A stretch of 19,697 bases of DNA, from contig JANOET010000372.1 of assembly GCA_031413415.1 (NCBI GenBank), forward strand, positions 1 through 19,697, read 5' to 3'. The notes under the pieces are model-generated. The model was given only the letters and a program-made list of their open reading frames with translations, was not told where the DNA came from and ran no database searches. Of this stretch, positions 8,261 to 15,270 are shown piece by piece; positions within the stretch are counted from its first letter, which is position 1, and the number at the start of each line of letters is the position of its first letter. A program made the position numbers and the translations under genes. The stretch comes from UBA668 sp031413415. Its GTDB lineage: Bacteria; Actinomycetota; Acidimicrobiia; Acidimicrobiales; Ilumatobacteraceae.

Positions 8261-8836
8261 CTACGAGCCGACCCGCTGGACGAACTCGGTGATGCGCTCG
8301 ACGAACGCCGCCCGGTGGTACTTCTCGAACTGCTCCCAGGTGGTGAGCGTGGTGGTGTCGAACACCTTGTCGAGGAACAGCAGGCCGTCGAGGTGATCGA
8401 GTTCGTGCTGGAACGTCCCGGCGGTGAGGCCGCGCTTCACCTCGTCGTGTTCGACACCGTGGCGATCCCAGTAGCGCACCCGGATGTTGACGTGGCGCAT
8501 GACGTTGCCACGCATGTTGGGCACGGAAAGGCAGCCCTCGTTCACATCGACGAGTTCGTCATCGAGGAACTCCACCTCCGGATTCACCACCACGGTCAAC
8601 GGGATGCGTGGCTTGTAGGGGTAGCGCGGGTTGGCCGTCACCTCGATCGTGGCGATGCGAACGAGTTCACCCACCTGCGGGGCGGCGATGCCTGCGCCGT
8701 TCGCGTCGCGCATCGTGTCGACGAGATCATCGATGAGTTGTTGCATCGCGGGGGTGGCGAGTTCGTCGCGGCCGACCTCGCGCGAACGGTCGCGCAGCAA
8801 AGGATTGCCGACGTGAAGGATCTCGCGGACGGTCAC
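8261..8836 (-). CDS. peptide deformylase homologue inside hut operon
   Basis: Metallo-deformylase of 191 residues with all three family motifs intact: GAGIAAPQ (47-54), EGCLS (100-104, Cys102 metal ligand) and QHELDH (143-148, His144 and His148 metal ligands, Glu145 catalytic). It belongs to the type carrying NPRYPYKP (69-76), common as second deformylases, and has a C-terminal extension to residue 191. The housekeeping role would be removal of formyl from nascent N-formyl-Met. Here it overlaps the dioxygenase stop (GTGA at 8836) and abuts hutF, whose product is N-formylglutamate, so it may deformylate that compound instead of HutG (inference). GTG at 8836 is the chosen start: GGGAG lies upstream, and in-frame sequence further upstream sits inside the preceding gene. 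Confidence 0.92.
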   Translation of the reverse strand: MTVREILHVGNPLLRDRSREVGRDELATPAMQQLIDDLVDTMRDANGAGIAAPQVGELVRIATIEVTANPRYPYKPRIPLTVVVNPEVEFLDDELVDVNEGCLSVPNMRGNVMRHVNIRVRYWDRHGVEHDEVKRGLTAGTFQHELDHLDGLLFLDKVFDTTTLTTWEQFEKYHRAAFVERITEFVQRVGS

Positions 8837-9624
8837 GCGGACTCCCACAAGACCGGGAACAGCGGATGCACGAGGGGCGCCCGGTTCGGCAACTCGTCGA
8901 CGAGTCCGTCGAACGGTGGCGACGTCGTCCACGGACGCACCGCGTGCACCATGTCGTCACCGAGGAACCGAACACTGAGCACACGGCGCCGGCGGGAACC
9001 GCTCACACCGCCGGCGGCGTGCAGCGTGAGCATGTGGAAGAACACCGCGTCGCCGGGCTCGAGCGCCCACCCGAGGATCTCGAACTGCTCGGGATGGCCA
9101 TCGATGTCGGGCAGTTCGGCGAGCGTTCCGTCGGGGAACCACTTGGCCTGCCCATCGAGGAACGAGCGCGGCATGAACCACCGGCCGAGGTGTGAACCCT
9201 TCACGAACTCGAGCGTGCTCTCGCGAGACACCGGGTCGACCGGGCACCACATGCTCATGTTCAGGCGCCCGTCGACGTTGTAGTACGGCTGGTCCTGATG
9301 CCACGGCGTGCGCTGGCGGGTACCCGGCTCTTTGACGAGCACGTGGTCGTGGTAGAGCCGCACGGTGTGCGCGCCCATCAGGTCCCCGGCGATCTGCCCC
9401 GCGCCCGATTCGCGGATGAACCGCTCCATGGCGGGCAGTCGACTCCAGCTGCAGAAGTCCTCGACGAACGCACCGTCGTCGGTGCCACTGGCCCGCTTGG
9501 CGAGCGGCGACAGATCGGCCAGGTTCTCGTCGATCGCTGCCGCTGCCAGTTCGACCTGCTCCGGCGAGAATGCACCCCGCACACACACTGCGCCGTCGGC
9601 CCAGAAGTCGCCCTCGACCCGCAT
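8833..9624 (-). CDS. phytanoyl-CoA dioxygenase (PhyH) family Fe(II)/2-oxoglutarate oxygenase
   Basis: Cytosolic double-stranded beta-helix oxygenase of 263 residues. The iron triad is recognisable: His109 and Asp111 in WHQDQPYYNVDG, and His202 in TLHAAGG. A downstream Arg cluster (211-214) can supply the 2-oxoglutarate salt bridge. Other PhyH features are VRLYHDHVLVKEPG (88-101), LEFVKGSHLGRWF (138-150) and LEPGDAVFFHMLT (188-200). The ATG at 9624 shares its A with the hutU TGA (TGATG), and the stop overlaps the deformylase start by 4 bp, so it is an integral part of the hut transcript. No standard step of histidine degradation needs such an enzyme. The substrate is unknown; an imidazole or amino-acid-derived compound is guessed only from context. 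Family assignment is strong. Confidence 0.9.
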   Translation of the reverse strand: MRVEGDFWADGAVCVRGAFSPEQVELAAAAIDENLADLSPLAKRASGTDDGAFVEDFCSWSRLPAMERFIRESGAGQIAGDLMGAHTVRLYHDHVLVKEPGTRQRTPWHQDQPYYNVDGRLNMSMWCPVDPVSRESTLEFVKGSHLGRWFMPRSFLDGQAKWFPDGTLAELPDIDGHPEQFEILGWALEPGDAVFFHMLTLHAAGGVSGSRRRRVLSVRFLGDDMVHAVRPWTTSPPFDGLVDELPNRAPLVHPLFPVLWESA

Positions 9625-11297
9625 CAGGTGCCCTCGCGCATGGGGATGCGAACACCCCGTTCGTCGGCCACCTCGATGGCACGCGGGTAGCCGGCGTCGG
9701 CGTGGCGGATGACGCCCATCCCGGGGTCGCTGAGCAGCACCCGCGACAACTTCTCGGCGGCGAGGTCGGTGCCATCGGCGAGGCACACCATGCCGGCGTG
9801 GATGCTGCGCCCGATGCCGACGCCGCCACCGTGATGGATGCTCACCCAGGTGGCGCCGGACGACGTGTTCACGAGCGCGTTCAGCAGCGGCCAGTCGGCG
9901 ATGGCATCGCTGCCGTCCATCATCGACTCGGTCTCGCGGTACGGCGATGCGACCGAGCCCGAGTCGAGATGGTCGCGACCGATCACGATGGGCGCTTTCA
10001 GTTCGCCGCGCCGCACCATCTCGTTGAAGCGCAGCCCCAGACGGTGACGCTCGCCGTAACCGAGCCAACAGATGCGCGCCGGCAGCCCCTGGTAGGCGAC
10101 CCGCTCGGCCGCCATCTGGATCCACCGGTGCAGGTGCTCGTCGTCGGGGAACTCCTCGAGCACGGCCCGGTCGGTGGCCGCGATGTCGGCCGGATCACCG
10201 CTGAGTGCCACCCACCGGAACGGGCCCTTGCCCTCGCAGAACAGTGGACGGATGTAGGCGGGCAAGAAGCCCGGATAATCGAACGCCCGCTCGAATCCGC
10301 CGAGCTTGGCCTCGGTGCGCAGGCTGTTGCCGTAGTCGAACACCTCGCTGCCCTTGTCGAGGAAGCCGACCATCGCCCGACAATGCGTCGCCATGCTCTC
10401 GCGGCTGCGACGGATGAGCTCCTGCGGGTTGGTGCGGGCCATCTCGGCTGTCGCCTCGGGCGTCAGGTCCACCGGCACGTAGCTGAGGGGGTCGTGCGCG
10501 CTCGTCTGGTCGGTGACGATGTCGGCCGGGAAGTCCATCTCGAGCAGCTTCGGCAGCACCTCGGCGGCGTTGCCGACCAGGCCGACCGACAGGCCACGCC
10601 CTTCGTCGCGCGCCCGTACGCACCGCGCCACGGCGTCTTCCAGCGAATCGGCGATCTCGTCGAGGTAGCGGTGCTCGTGACGACGCTCGACACGCCAGGC
10701 CTCGACGTCGATGCAGAGCGCGACGCCGTCGTTCATGGTCACTGCCAGCGGCTGCGCACCGCCCATGCCACCGAGTCCGGCGGTGAGCGTGATGGTGCCG
10801 CGCAGCGTGCCGTCGCCCTGCCCCTTGGCGAAGCGGCGGCGGCCGATCTCGGCGAAGCACTCGTACGTGCCTTGGAGGATGCCCTGAGTGCCGATGTAGA
10901 TCCACGAGCCGGCTGTCATCTGGCCGTACATGGTGAGGCCCATGTCCTCGAGCCGTCGGAATTCGTCCCAGGTTCCCCACTCGGGTACCAGGTTGCTGTT
11001 CGCCAGCAGCACTCGCGGCGCCCACTCGTGGGTGCGGAACACCCCGACCGGCTTGCCCGACTGCACCAGCATCGTCTCGTCGCCCTTCAGTGTCTGCAAG
11101 GTGCGCGCCATTGCGTCGAACGCCCCCCAACTACGCGCCGCGCGGCCGGTGCCGCCGTACACGACCAGGTCGTCGGGGCGCTCGGCGACTTCGGGGTCGA
11201 GGTTGTTGTGCAGCATTCGGTAGGCGGCCTCCTGCGGCCAGCCCAGCGTGTTGAGCGTCGTGCCACGAGCGGCGCGGACGGGACGTGCACCTTCCAT
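9624..11297 (-). CDS. hutU: urocanate hydratase
   Basis: NAD-dependent homodimeric urocanase that converts urocanate to 4-imidazolone-5-propionate. Length of 557 residues matches the family. Diagnostic stretches are VYGGTGRAARSW (46-57), MTAGSWIYIGTQGI (127-140), TAGLGGMGGAQP (172-183, NAD region), VGNAAEVLPKLLE (241-253), and GLPARICWLGYGER (404-417), which contains Cys410, the conserved active-site cysteine. WVSIHHGGGVGIGRSIHAG (484-502) completes the signature. ATG at 11297 shares its A with the hutH stop (TGATG) and has a good GGAGG about eight bases upstream inside hutH. The downstream dioxygenase gene starts on its own stop in the same way. No missing key residues were seen. Confidence 0.97.
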   Translation of the reverse strand: MEGARPVRAARGTTLNTLGWPQEAAYRMLHNNLDPEVAERPDDLVVYGGTGRAARSWGAFDAMARTLQTLKGDETMLVQSGKPVGVFRTHEWAPRVLLANSNLVPEWGTWDEFRRLEDMGLTMYGQMTAGSWIYIGTQGILQGTYECFAEIGRRRFAKGQGDGTLRGTITLTAGLGGMGGAQPLAVTMNDGVALCIDVEAWRVERRHEHRYLDEIADSLEDAVARCVRARDEGRGLSVGLVGNAAEVLPKLLEMDFPADIVTDQTSAHDPLSYVPVDLTPEATAEMARTNPQELIRRSRESMATHCRAMVGFLDKGSEVFDYGNSLRTEAKLGGFERAFDYPGFLPAYIRPLFCEGKGPFRWVALSGDPADIAATDRAVLEEFPDDEHLHRWIQMAAERVAYQGLPARICWLGYGERHRLGLRFNEMVRRGELKAPIVIGRDHLDSGSVASPYRETESMMDGSDAIADWPLLNALVNTSSGATWVSIHHGGGVGIGRSIHAGMVCLADGTDLAAEKLSRVLLSDPGMGVIRHADAGYPRAIEVADERGVRIPMREGT

Positions 11298-12865
11298 CAG
11301 AGGACCTCCAGGTTCCCGATTGCGGATTCGACGGCCGCCAGGACGGTGCCGTCAGCGAGCAGTACTTCGGCCGCGCGCAGATCCGGCGACAGCCAGCGAT
11401 CCGGGCCAGGCCCGGCGACACGATCGCGTAGCACGGCAAGTGCTGCGCCCGTGCCCGACGAAGGCTGCAGTGGCCCGCGCAGATCGATCGCCGCGCCGGC
11501 GCAGACCAGTTCCACCGCGAGGACCCGACGCACGGTGTCGACCGAACGGCGCAGCTTCCTCGCGGCAGCCCAACCGTTGGAGACGTGGTCCTCCTGCATC
11601 GCGCTGGTGGGCAGGCTCTGTGTGCTGGCCGGCACGGCCAGTCGCTCGGCCTCCATCGCCATCGCCGACTGGGTGTAGTGAGCGATCATCATGCCGCTGT
11701 TCACCCCGGCATCAGGAGCGAGGAACGGGGGCAGGCCGTGGCTGCGGGCCTTGTCGAGCATGCGATCGGTGCGCCGCTCGGCGATGGCGCACAACTCGGA
11801 CGCCGCGATTGAAAGAAAGTCGCAGACGAAACCGACAGGAGCGCCGTGGAAGTTGCCGCAACTCTCGACCCGGCCGTCGAGCAGGATCATCGGGTTGTCG
11901 ATCGCCGCGTCGAGTTCGCGTTCGGCGATCGTGCGCGCGTGGGCCAAGGTGTCGAGGGCCGCACCGTGGACCTGGGGCGTGCATCGCAACGAGTAGGCGT
12001 CCTGCACGCGGCTGTCGCCCTCGCGATGGCTGGCCACGATGGCCGAGCCAGCGAGCAGGCGGGTCAGGTTGCGGGCGCTGACGGCCTGACCCACCTGCGG
12101 CCGCAGCGCCTGCAGGTCGGCGGCGAACGCGCGGTCGGTGCCGAGGAGCCCTTCGACCGTCATGGCCGCGGTGACGTCGGCCAGTCGGATGAGCGTCGAG
12201 AGATCGTGCAGCGCGAGACAGAGCATGCCGAGGATGCCGTCGGTGCCGTTGATGAGGGCGAGTCCCTCCTTGGCACGCAACGTGACTGGCGCGAGACCGG
12301 CGCGAGCCATGGCCTCCGAGGTCGGCTCGGCACCACCGTCGGCGCTGAACACCTCGCCTTCGCCGATGAGCGAGAGCGCACAGTGGCTGAGTGGGGCGAG
12401 GTCGCCGCTCGCTCCGAGCGAACCGTGCTCGCGCACCACTGGCGTGATGCCGTGGTTCAACAAATCGAGTTGCAGCTCGACCAGTTCGGGTCGGGCACCC
12501 GAGTACCCCATCGAGAGGCTGCGTGCACGCAGCAGCAACAGCGCGCGCACCACCTCGGGCTCGATGACGTCGCCCATTCCCGTTGCATGCGACCGCACCA
12601 ACGCCACCTGCAGTTCGGCCGTGCGCTCGGCCGGAATGAGCGTGTTGGCCAACGACCCGAACCCCGTCGTGACGCCGTACACGGGCTGATCGCTCGCCAC
12701 GAAGCCGTCGACCAGCGCAGCGCTGCGCAGCATCGCGGTTCTGGCGACGTCGCCGAGCCTCACCGGCGTTCCGCCCCGGGCGACGGACACGACGTCGGCG
12801 ACGGACAGACCTCGCCCATCCACGAGCACGGACAGCGAATCGACAGGGGGCTGCATGTGTTTCAT
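11297..12865 (-). CDS. hutH: histidine ammonia-lyase
   Basis: Removes ammonia from L-histidine to give urocanate, committing histidine to catabolism. The protein is 522 residues from the first ATG. The MIO cofactor triad Ala152-Ser153-Gly154 lies in GSLGASGDLAPLSH; Tyr63 is in YGVTTGFG; SHATGMG (92-98) and QEDHVS (424-429, Glu425) favour a histidine lyase over phenylalanine or tyrosine lyases, which usually have QDVVS there. LRCTPQVHGA (293-302) and NFHGAPVGF (338-346) are also conserved. First gene of the - strand hut run, divergent from the IclR regulator. A second in-frame ATG at 12856 is equally plausible: a TANNNT -10-like element (TAAGAT) sits 8-13 bases ahead of it, as for a leaderless mRNA. 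No ribosome-binding site precedes either ATG. Confidence 0.96.
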   Translation of the reverse strand: MKHMQPPVDSLSVLVDGRGLSVADVVSVARGGTPVRLGDVARTAMLRSAALVDGFVASDQPVYGVTTGFGSLANTLIPAERTAELQVALVRSHATGMGDVIEPEVVRALLLLRARSLSMGYSGARPELVELQLDLLNHGITPVVREHGSLGASGDLAPLSHCALSLIGEGEVFSADGGAEPTSEAMARAGLAPVTLRAKEGLALINGTDGILGMLCLALHDLSTLIRLADVTAAMTVEGLLGTDRAFAADLQALRPQVGQAVSARNLTRLLAGSAIVASHREGDSRVQDAYSLRCTPQVHGAALDTLAHARTIAERELDAAIDNPMILLDGRVESCGNFHGAPVGFVCDFLSIAASELCAIAERRTDRMLDKARSHGLPPFLAPDAGVNSGMMIAHYTQSAMAMEAERLAVPASTQSLPTSAMQEDHVSNGWAAARKLRRSVDTVRRVLAVELVCAGAAIDLRGPLQPSSGTGAALAVLRDRVAGPGPDRWLSPDLRAAEVLLADGTVLAAVESAIGNLEVL

Positions 12866-12895
12866 CTTATGCAACACCATGCCATACTGCGCAAC
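12852..12895. promoter_or_regulatory. divergent hutH / iclR control region
   Basis: Only 30 bp separate the hutH ATG (12865) from the IclR ATG (12896), and neither has a Shine-Dalgarno. A forward -10-like CATACT (12883-12888) lies 8-13 bases before the IclR ATG. A reverse TAAGAT (read on the - strand, 12869-12864) lies at the same distance from the second hutH ATG. Both fit leaderless transcripts. Repeats that could bind the IclR protein are GCAACA at 12871-12876 and 12891-12896, spaced exactly 20 bp (about two helical turns), and the inverted repeat TGCAT-N12-ATGCA (12852-12873). Binding in this segment could block both promoters. Elements were picked by eye. Confidence 0.5.
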
Positions 12896-13612
12896 ATGTC
12901 CGACGCCCCCACGAACGGTCGCCCACGGGCCACCGACCGCGGGCTGGCACTGCTGCGGGTCGTCGCCGATCACCCCACCGGCATTGCCCTCGCCGACGCA
13001 GCGCGCGCCGTCGAGCTGACGCCTTCCACCGCGCTTCGCCAGCTCCGCTCGCTCGAGTCGGCCGGCTTCGCCGCACGCGACGACGAGGGCCGGTTCGTGC
13101 CCGGCGGCGAGCTGTTGCGCATCGCCCGCACGCTGACGAGCCGCGCCGCGCTCCCCCGTCTCGCCGAGCCGGTACTGGCATCGCTGGCCGATCTGACCGG
13201 CGAGTCGGCCTACCTGGCCGAACCGTTCGACACCCGGCACGCCGAGTACGCGGCGATGCAGCCGGGCACCCACGCCGTGCGGCATGTGAGCTGGTTGGGT
13301 CAACGGGTCGCCCGTCGAGGCACTGCCGTGGGGGCCGCGCTCGCCGGTCAGGTGGAGGCCGACGGCACGGTCGTCCGCACCGACGCGGTCGAGGCCGGCG
13401 TCACTGCCGTGTCGGCACCCGTGCGCGACGCCACCGGCGACATCGTCGCGGCGCTCAGCGTGGTCGGCCCTTCGTTCCGGCTCACCGGTGGGGCATTGCA
13501 GCGAGCTCGCGACGCCGTCGGCCGCCAGGCCCGAGACCTCAGCGCGTTGGCAGGAGCTCCGGCAGCGACGCGTAGTCCTCGAACCCGAACGGCACGAACC
13601 CGCGGATCCTGA
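12896..13612 (+). CDS. IclR-family transcriptional regulator, likely hut regulator
   Basis: DNA-binding regulator of 238 residues. An N-terminal winged helix-turn-helix at about 14-65 (ATDRGLALLRVVADHPTGIA, then STALRQLRSLESAGF) is followed by an IclR effector domain, with PVLASLADLTGESAYL (92-107) and APVRDATGDIVAALSVVGPS near 173-192, the typical family C-terminal core. ATG at 12896 was chosen because the HTH starts about 13 residues later and everything upstream in frame overlaps hutH antisense. Divergent position with a 30-bp shared promoter strongly suggests that it controls the hut operon, with urocanate or another pathway intermediate as inducer (inference). The last ~25 residues (APAATRSPRTRTARTRGS) are low-complexity and overlap the convergent PhnD-like gene for 74 bp. 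Confidence 0.9.
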   Translation: MSDAPTNGRPRATDRGLALLRVVADHPTGIALADAARAVELTPSTALRQLRSLESAGFAARDDEGRFVPGGELLRIARTLTSRAALPRLAEPVLASLADLTGESAYLAEPFDTRHAEYAAMQPGTHAVRHVSWLGQRVARRGTAVGAALAGQVEADGTVVRTDAVEAGVTAVSAPVRDATGDIVAALSVVGPSFRLTGGALQRARDAVGRQARDLSALAGAPAATRSPRTRTARTRGS

Positions 13613-14279
13613 GTCGCGCGCACGCCTCGGCGAGCGCCGGATCGGCGACCGCTGCAGCCACGGCCGCTCGGACCTCGTCGCGGCGATCCGCCAACGCCGC
13701 GGCCATCACCAGCGGCAACGACGGCACGCTCGGCCCATGACCGATCACGTGCACGCGGCCGCCGACGGTCGGTTCGGTCTCGGTGAGGAACGCGAAGCTC
13801 ATCGCATCGATGGATGCCAGGTGTGCCTCGCCGGCCGCGACGGCGCGCATACTGAGCGCGTGGCCACCGGTCGTGAGCACGTTCGCAGGAACGCCGCCCC
13901 AGGCCCACTGCATGCTCACCCACCCCGACAGGCTGTCGGGGTTGTTCATCGCGACGACCGTGTGCGGGTCGGCCTTCCACTCGTCGACCCCCAGCGGCTT
14001 CGATGCCACCAGCACCGAGCGGTACCGACCTCCGGAAGCAAACGGGACTGCGACGTCGAACGCACCGACGACCGCCACCTCGCCGGCCAACTGCTGCACG
14101 AGTGGCCAGCCACACGTCTGCCCCAGGAGCAGGTCGGGGCGCGACCATGCGGCATGCAGCTCGATGTCGCGATCGAGCGCGCCGGGCGCATCACCCAGTC
14201 GGCTGCGAATGGCCGACCAGAGCTCGTCGTAGGCGGCATGCAGATGCGCGAACGGGTACATCCCCAGCGAAGCGATCAC
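13539..14279 (-). CDS. solitary PhnD-like (phosphate/phosphonate-type) binding-protein fold
   Basis: A 246-residue protein that resembles the periplasmic binding protein family of PhnD/SsuA/transferrin type: IASLGMYPF at the N-terminus, then WSRPDLLLGQTCGWPLV (45-61), a YRSVLVA strand (86-92), a MNNPDSLSGW phosphate-type loop (111-120) and GEAHLASIDAMSFAFL (150-165). There is no signal peptide, lipobox or transmembrane segment, and no ABC permease or ATPase nearby, so it is probably cytoplasmic and not a transporter subunit. Start GTG at 14279 fits the conserved family N-terminus; ATG at 14261 would delete its first strand. It is the last gene of a four-gene - strand run, 34 bp after the desaturase, and overlaps the 3' end of the IclR gene by 74 bp. 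Function and ligand are unknown. Confidence 0.8.
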   Translation of the reverse strand: MIASLGMYPFAHLHAAYDELWSAIRSRLGDAPGALDRDIELHAAWSRPDLLLGQTCGWPLVQQLAGEVAVVGAFDVAVPFASGGRYRSVLVASKPLGVDEWKADPHTVVAMNNPDSLSGWVSMQWAWGGVPANVLTTGGHALSMRAVAAGEAHLASIDAMSFAFLTETEPTVGGRVHVIGHGPSVPSLPLVMAAALADRRDEVRAAVAAAVADPALAEACARLRIRGFVPFGFEDYASLPELLPTR

Positions 14280-14313
14280 CGAGGAATCCTGTCAGCCGCG
14301 ACGAGGTGCTGCG

Positions 14314-15243
14314 TCACGAGATGCCGGTGCTGCCATACGGGCGCGCGCCCGGCGACAGCGGATGGTCTGGCTGGCAGAACGGGGTGAAGAAGTAGGTGCG
14401 CAGCACTTCGACGTAGCCGTGCTCGTACAGACCTGCACCTTGCGCCGCGAGCTGGTCGCTCCCGAGCTGGCGGTGCATCGACGGGATGGCGTACCACCTG
14501 AGGTCGGGCAACGCGTGGTGAGTGTGATGCAGGTTGTTGTTCAGGAACAGCAGCGACATGAACGGCCCTGCCTTCACCACGGCAGAACGCGTCCCTGTCG
14601 CGACGGCACAGTGCTCGGCGAACGAGCGCAACTGCGTGCATGCCGAGCCACCGAGGACGAAACCGAAGACGTACACCCACGGATTCACCCCCACCACACC
14701 GAACAACCACCAGCCGAGTGCCGCGCACAGCACGAGATGCACGACCCATTGCTGCGCGATCCGAGGCTTGCGACAGCGTCGCAGCTCCCTGAACCAGAAC
14801 CGGATGATGCCACGAGGGACGCCGACGGTGAGCCGCCCCGGAGCGGTGCGGAGGAACAGGAACCAACGCCGACGCATCGGACCAGCCTGTTGCCAGACCG
14901 TCGGACGGACGTAGAACGACTCCGGGTCATCGTCGGGGTCGGTGAGATCGGACTGGTGGTGCTCGACGTGCAGCGCCTTGTACCTCGGAAACGGAATCCA
15001 GAACGAGAGCGGCAACCGACCGACGAGGCCGTTGAACCACGTCCACCTGGTCGGGTGACCGTGGAGCAGTTCGTGTCCGAGCGACATCCACAACCCACCG
15101 AGCGCCACGAACACGACCAATTGGACCGGCCACGGGATCGACGCATGGAACAGGACGACGGGGAGATAGGCGAGACCGAACCCGAGCAACACCAACACGG
15201 TGGGCCATTCGATCGATTGTCTGGTCCGCCCTTCGGACACCAT
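14314..15243 (-). CDS. fatty-acid-desaturase-family membrane di-iron protein
   Basis: Integral membrane protein of 309 residues with the three histidine boxes of the desaturase/hydroxylase superfamily: HELLHG (57-62), HVEHH (92-96) and HHTHH (239-243), plus EHCA (210-213). Hydrophobic segments lie at about 14-34, 38-56, 165-186 and 188-204, leaving the boxes on the cytoplasmic side. Expected chemistry is O2-dependent desaturation or hydroxylation by a di-iron centre, with electrons from a partner protein not seen here. ATG at 15243 has AGGGG just upstream. It sits 27 bp after an enolase-superfamily gene and 34 bp before the PhnD-like gene, so it may act on a small molecule of that cluster rather than on lipids. 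The substrate cannot be told from sequence. Confidence 0.88.
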   Translation of the reverse strand: MVSEGRTRQSIEWPTVLVLLGFGLAYLPVVLFHASIPWPVQLVVFVALGGLWMSLGHELLHGHPTRWTWFNGLVGRLPLSFWIPFPRYKALHVEHHQSDLTDPDDDPESFYVRPTVWQQAGPMRRRWFLFLRTAPGRLTVGVPRGIIRFWFRELRRCRKPRIAQQWVVHLVLCAALGWWLFGVVGVNPWVYVFGFVLGGSACTQLRSFAEHCAVATGTRSAVVKAGPFMSLLFLNNNLHHTHHALPDLRWYAIPSMHRQLGSDQLAAQGAGLYEHGYVEVLRTYFFTPFCQPDHPLSPGARPYGSTGIS

Positions 15244-15270
15244 CGCCCCTTTTCTGTGGTCACTCCGTCG

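Noticed and set aside
6986..9283. 765-codon open frame on the + strand opposite hutF, the deformylase and the dioxygenase
   Set aside because: Antisense to three conserved genes, spans their junctions, and shows no recognisable domain.
11297..12865. HutH might be an ergothionase or a phenylalanine/tyrosine lyase
   Set aside because: The MIO Ala-Ser-Gly triad and QEDHVS fit histidine ammonia-lyase, and the partners hutU, hutI and hutF follow.
5772..12865. Search for HutG or arginase-type formimidoylglutamase in the hut block
   Set aside because: Each reading frame in the block is assigned to another family; none has the HutG or arginase-family metal motifs.
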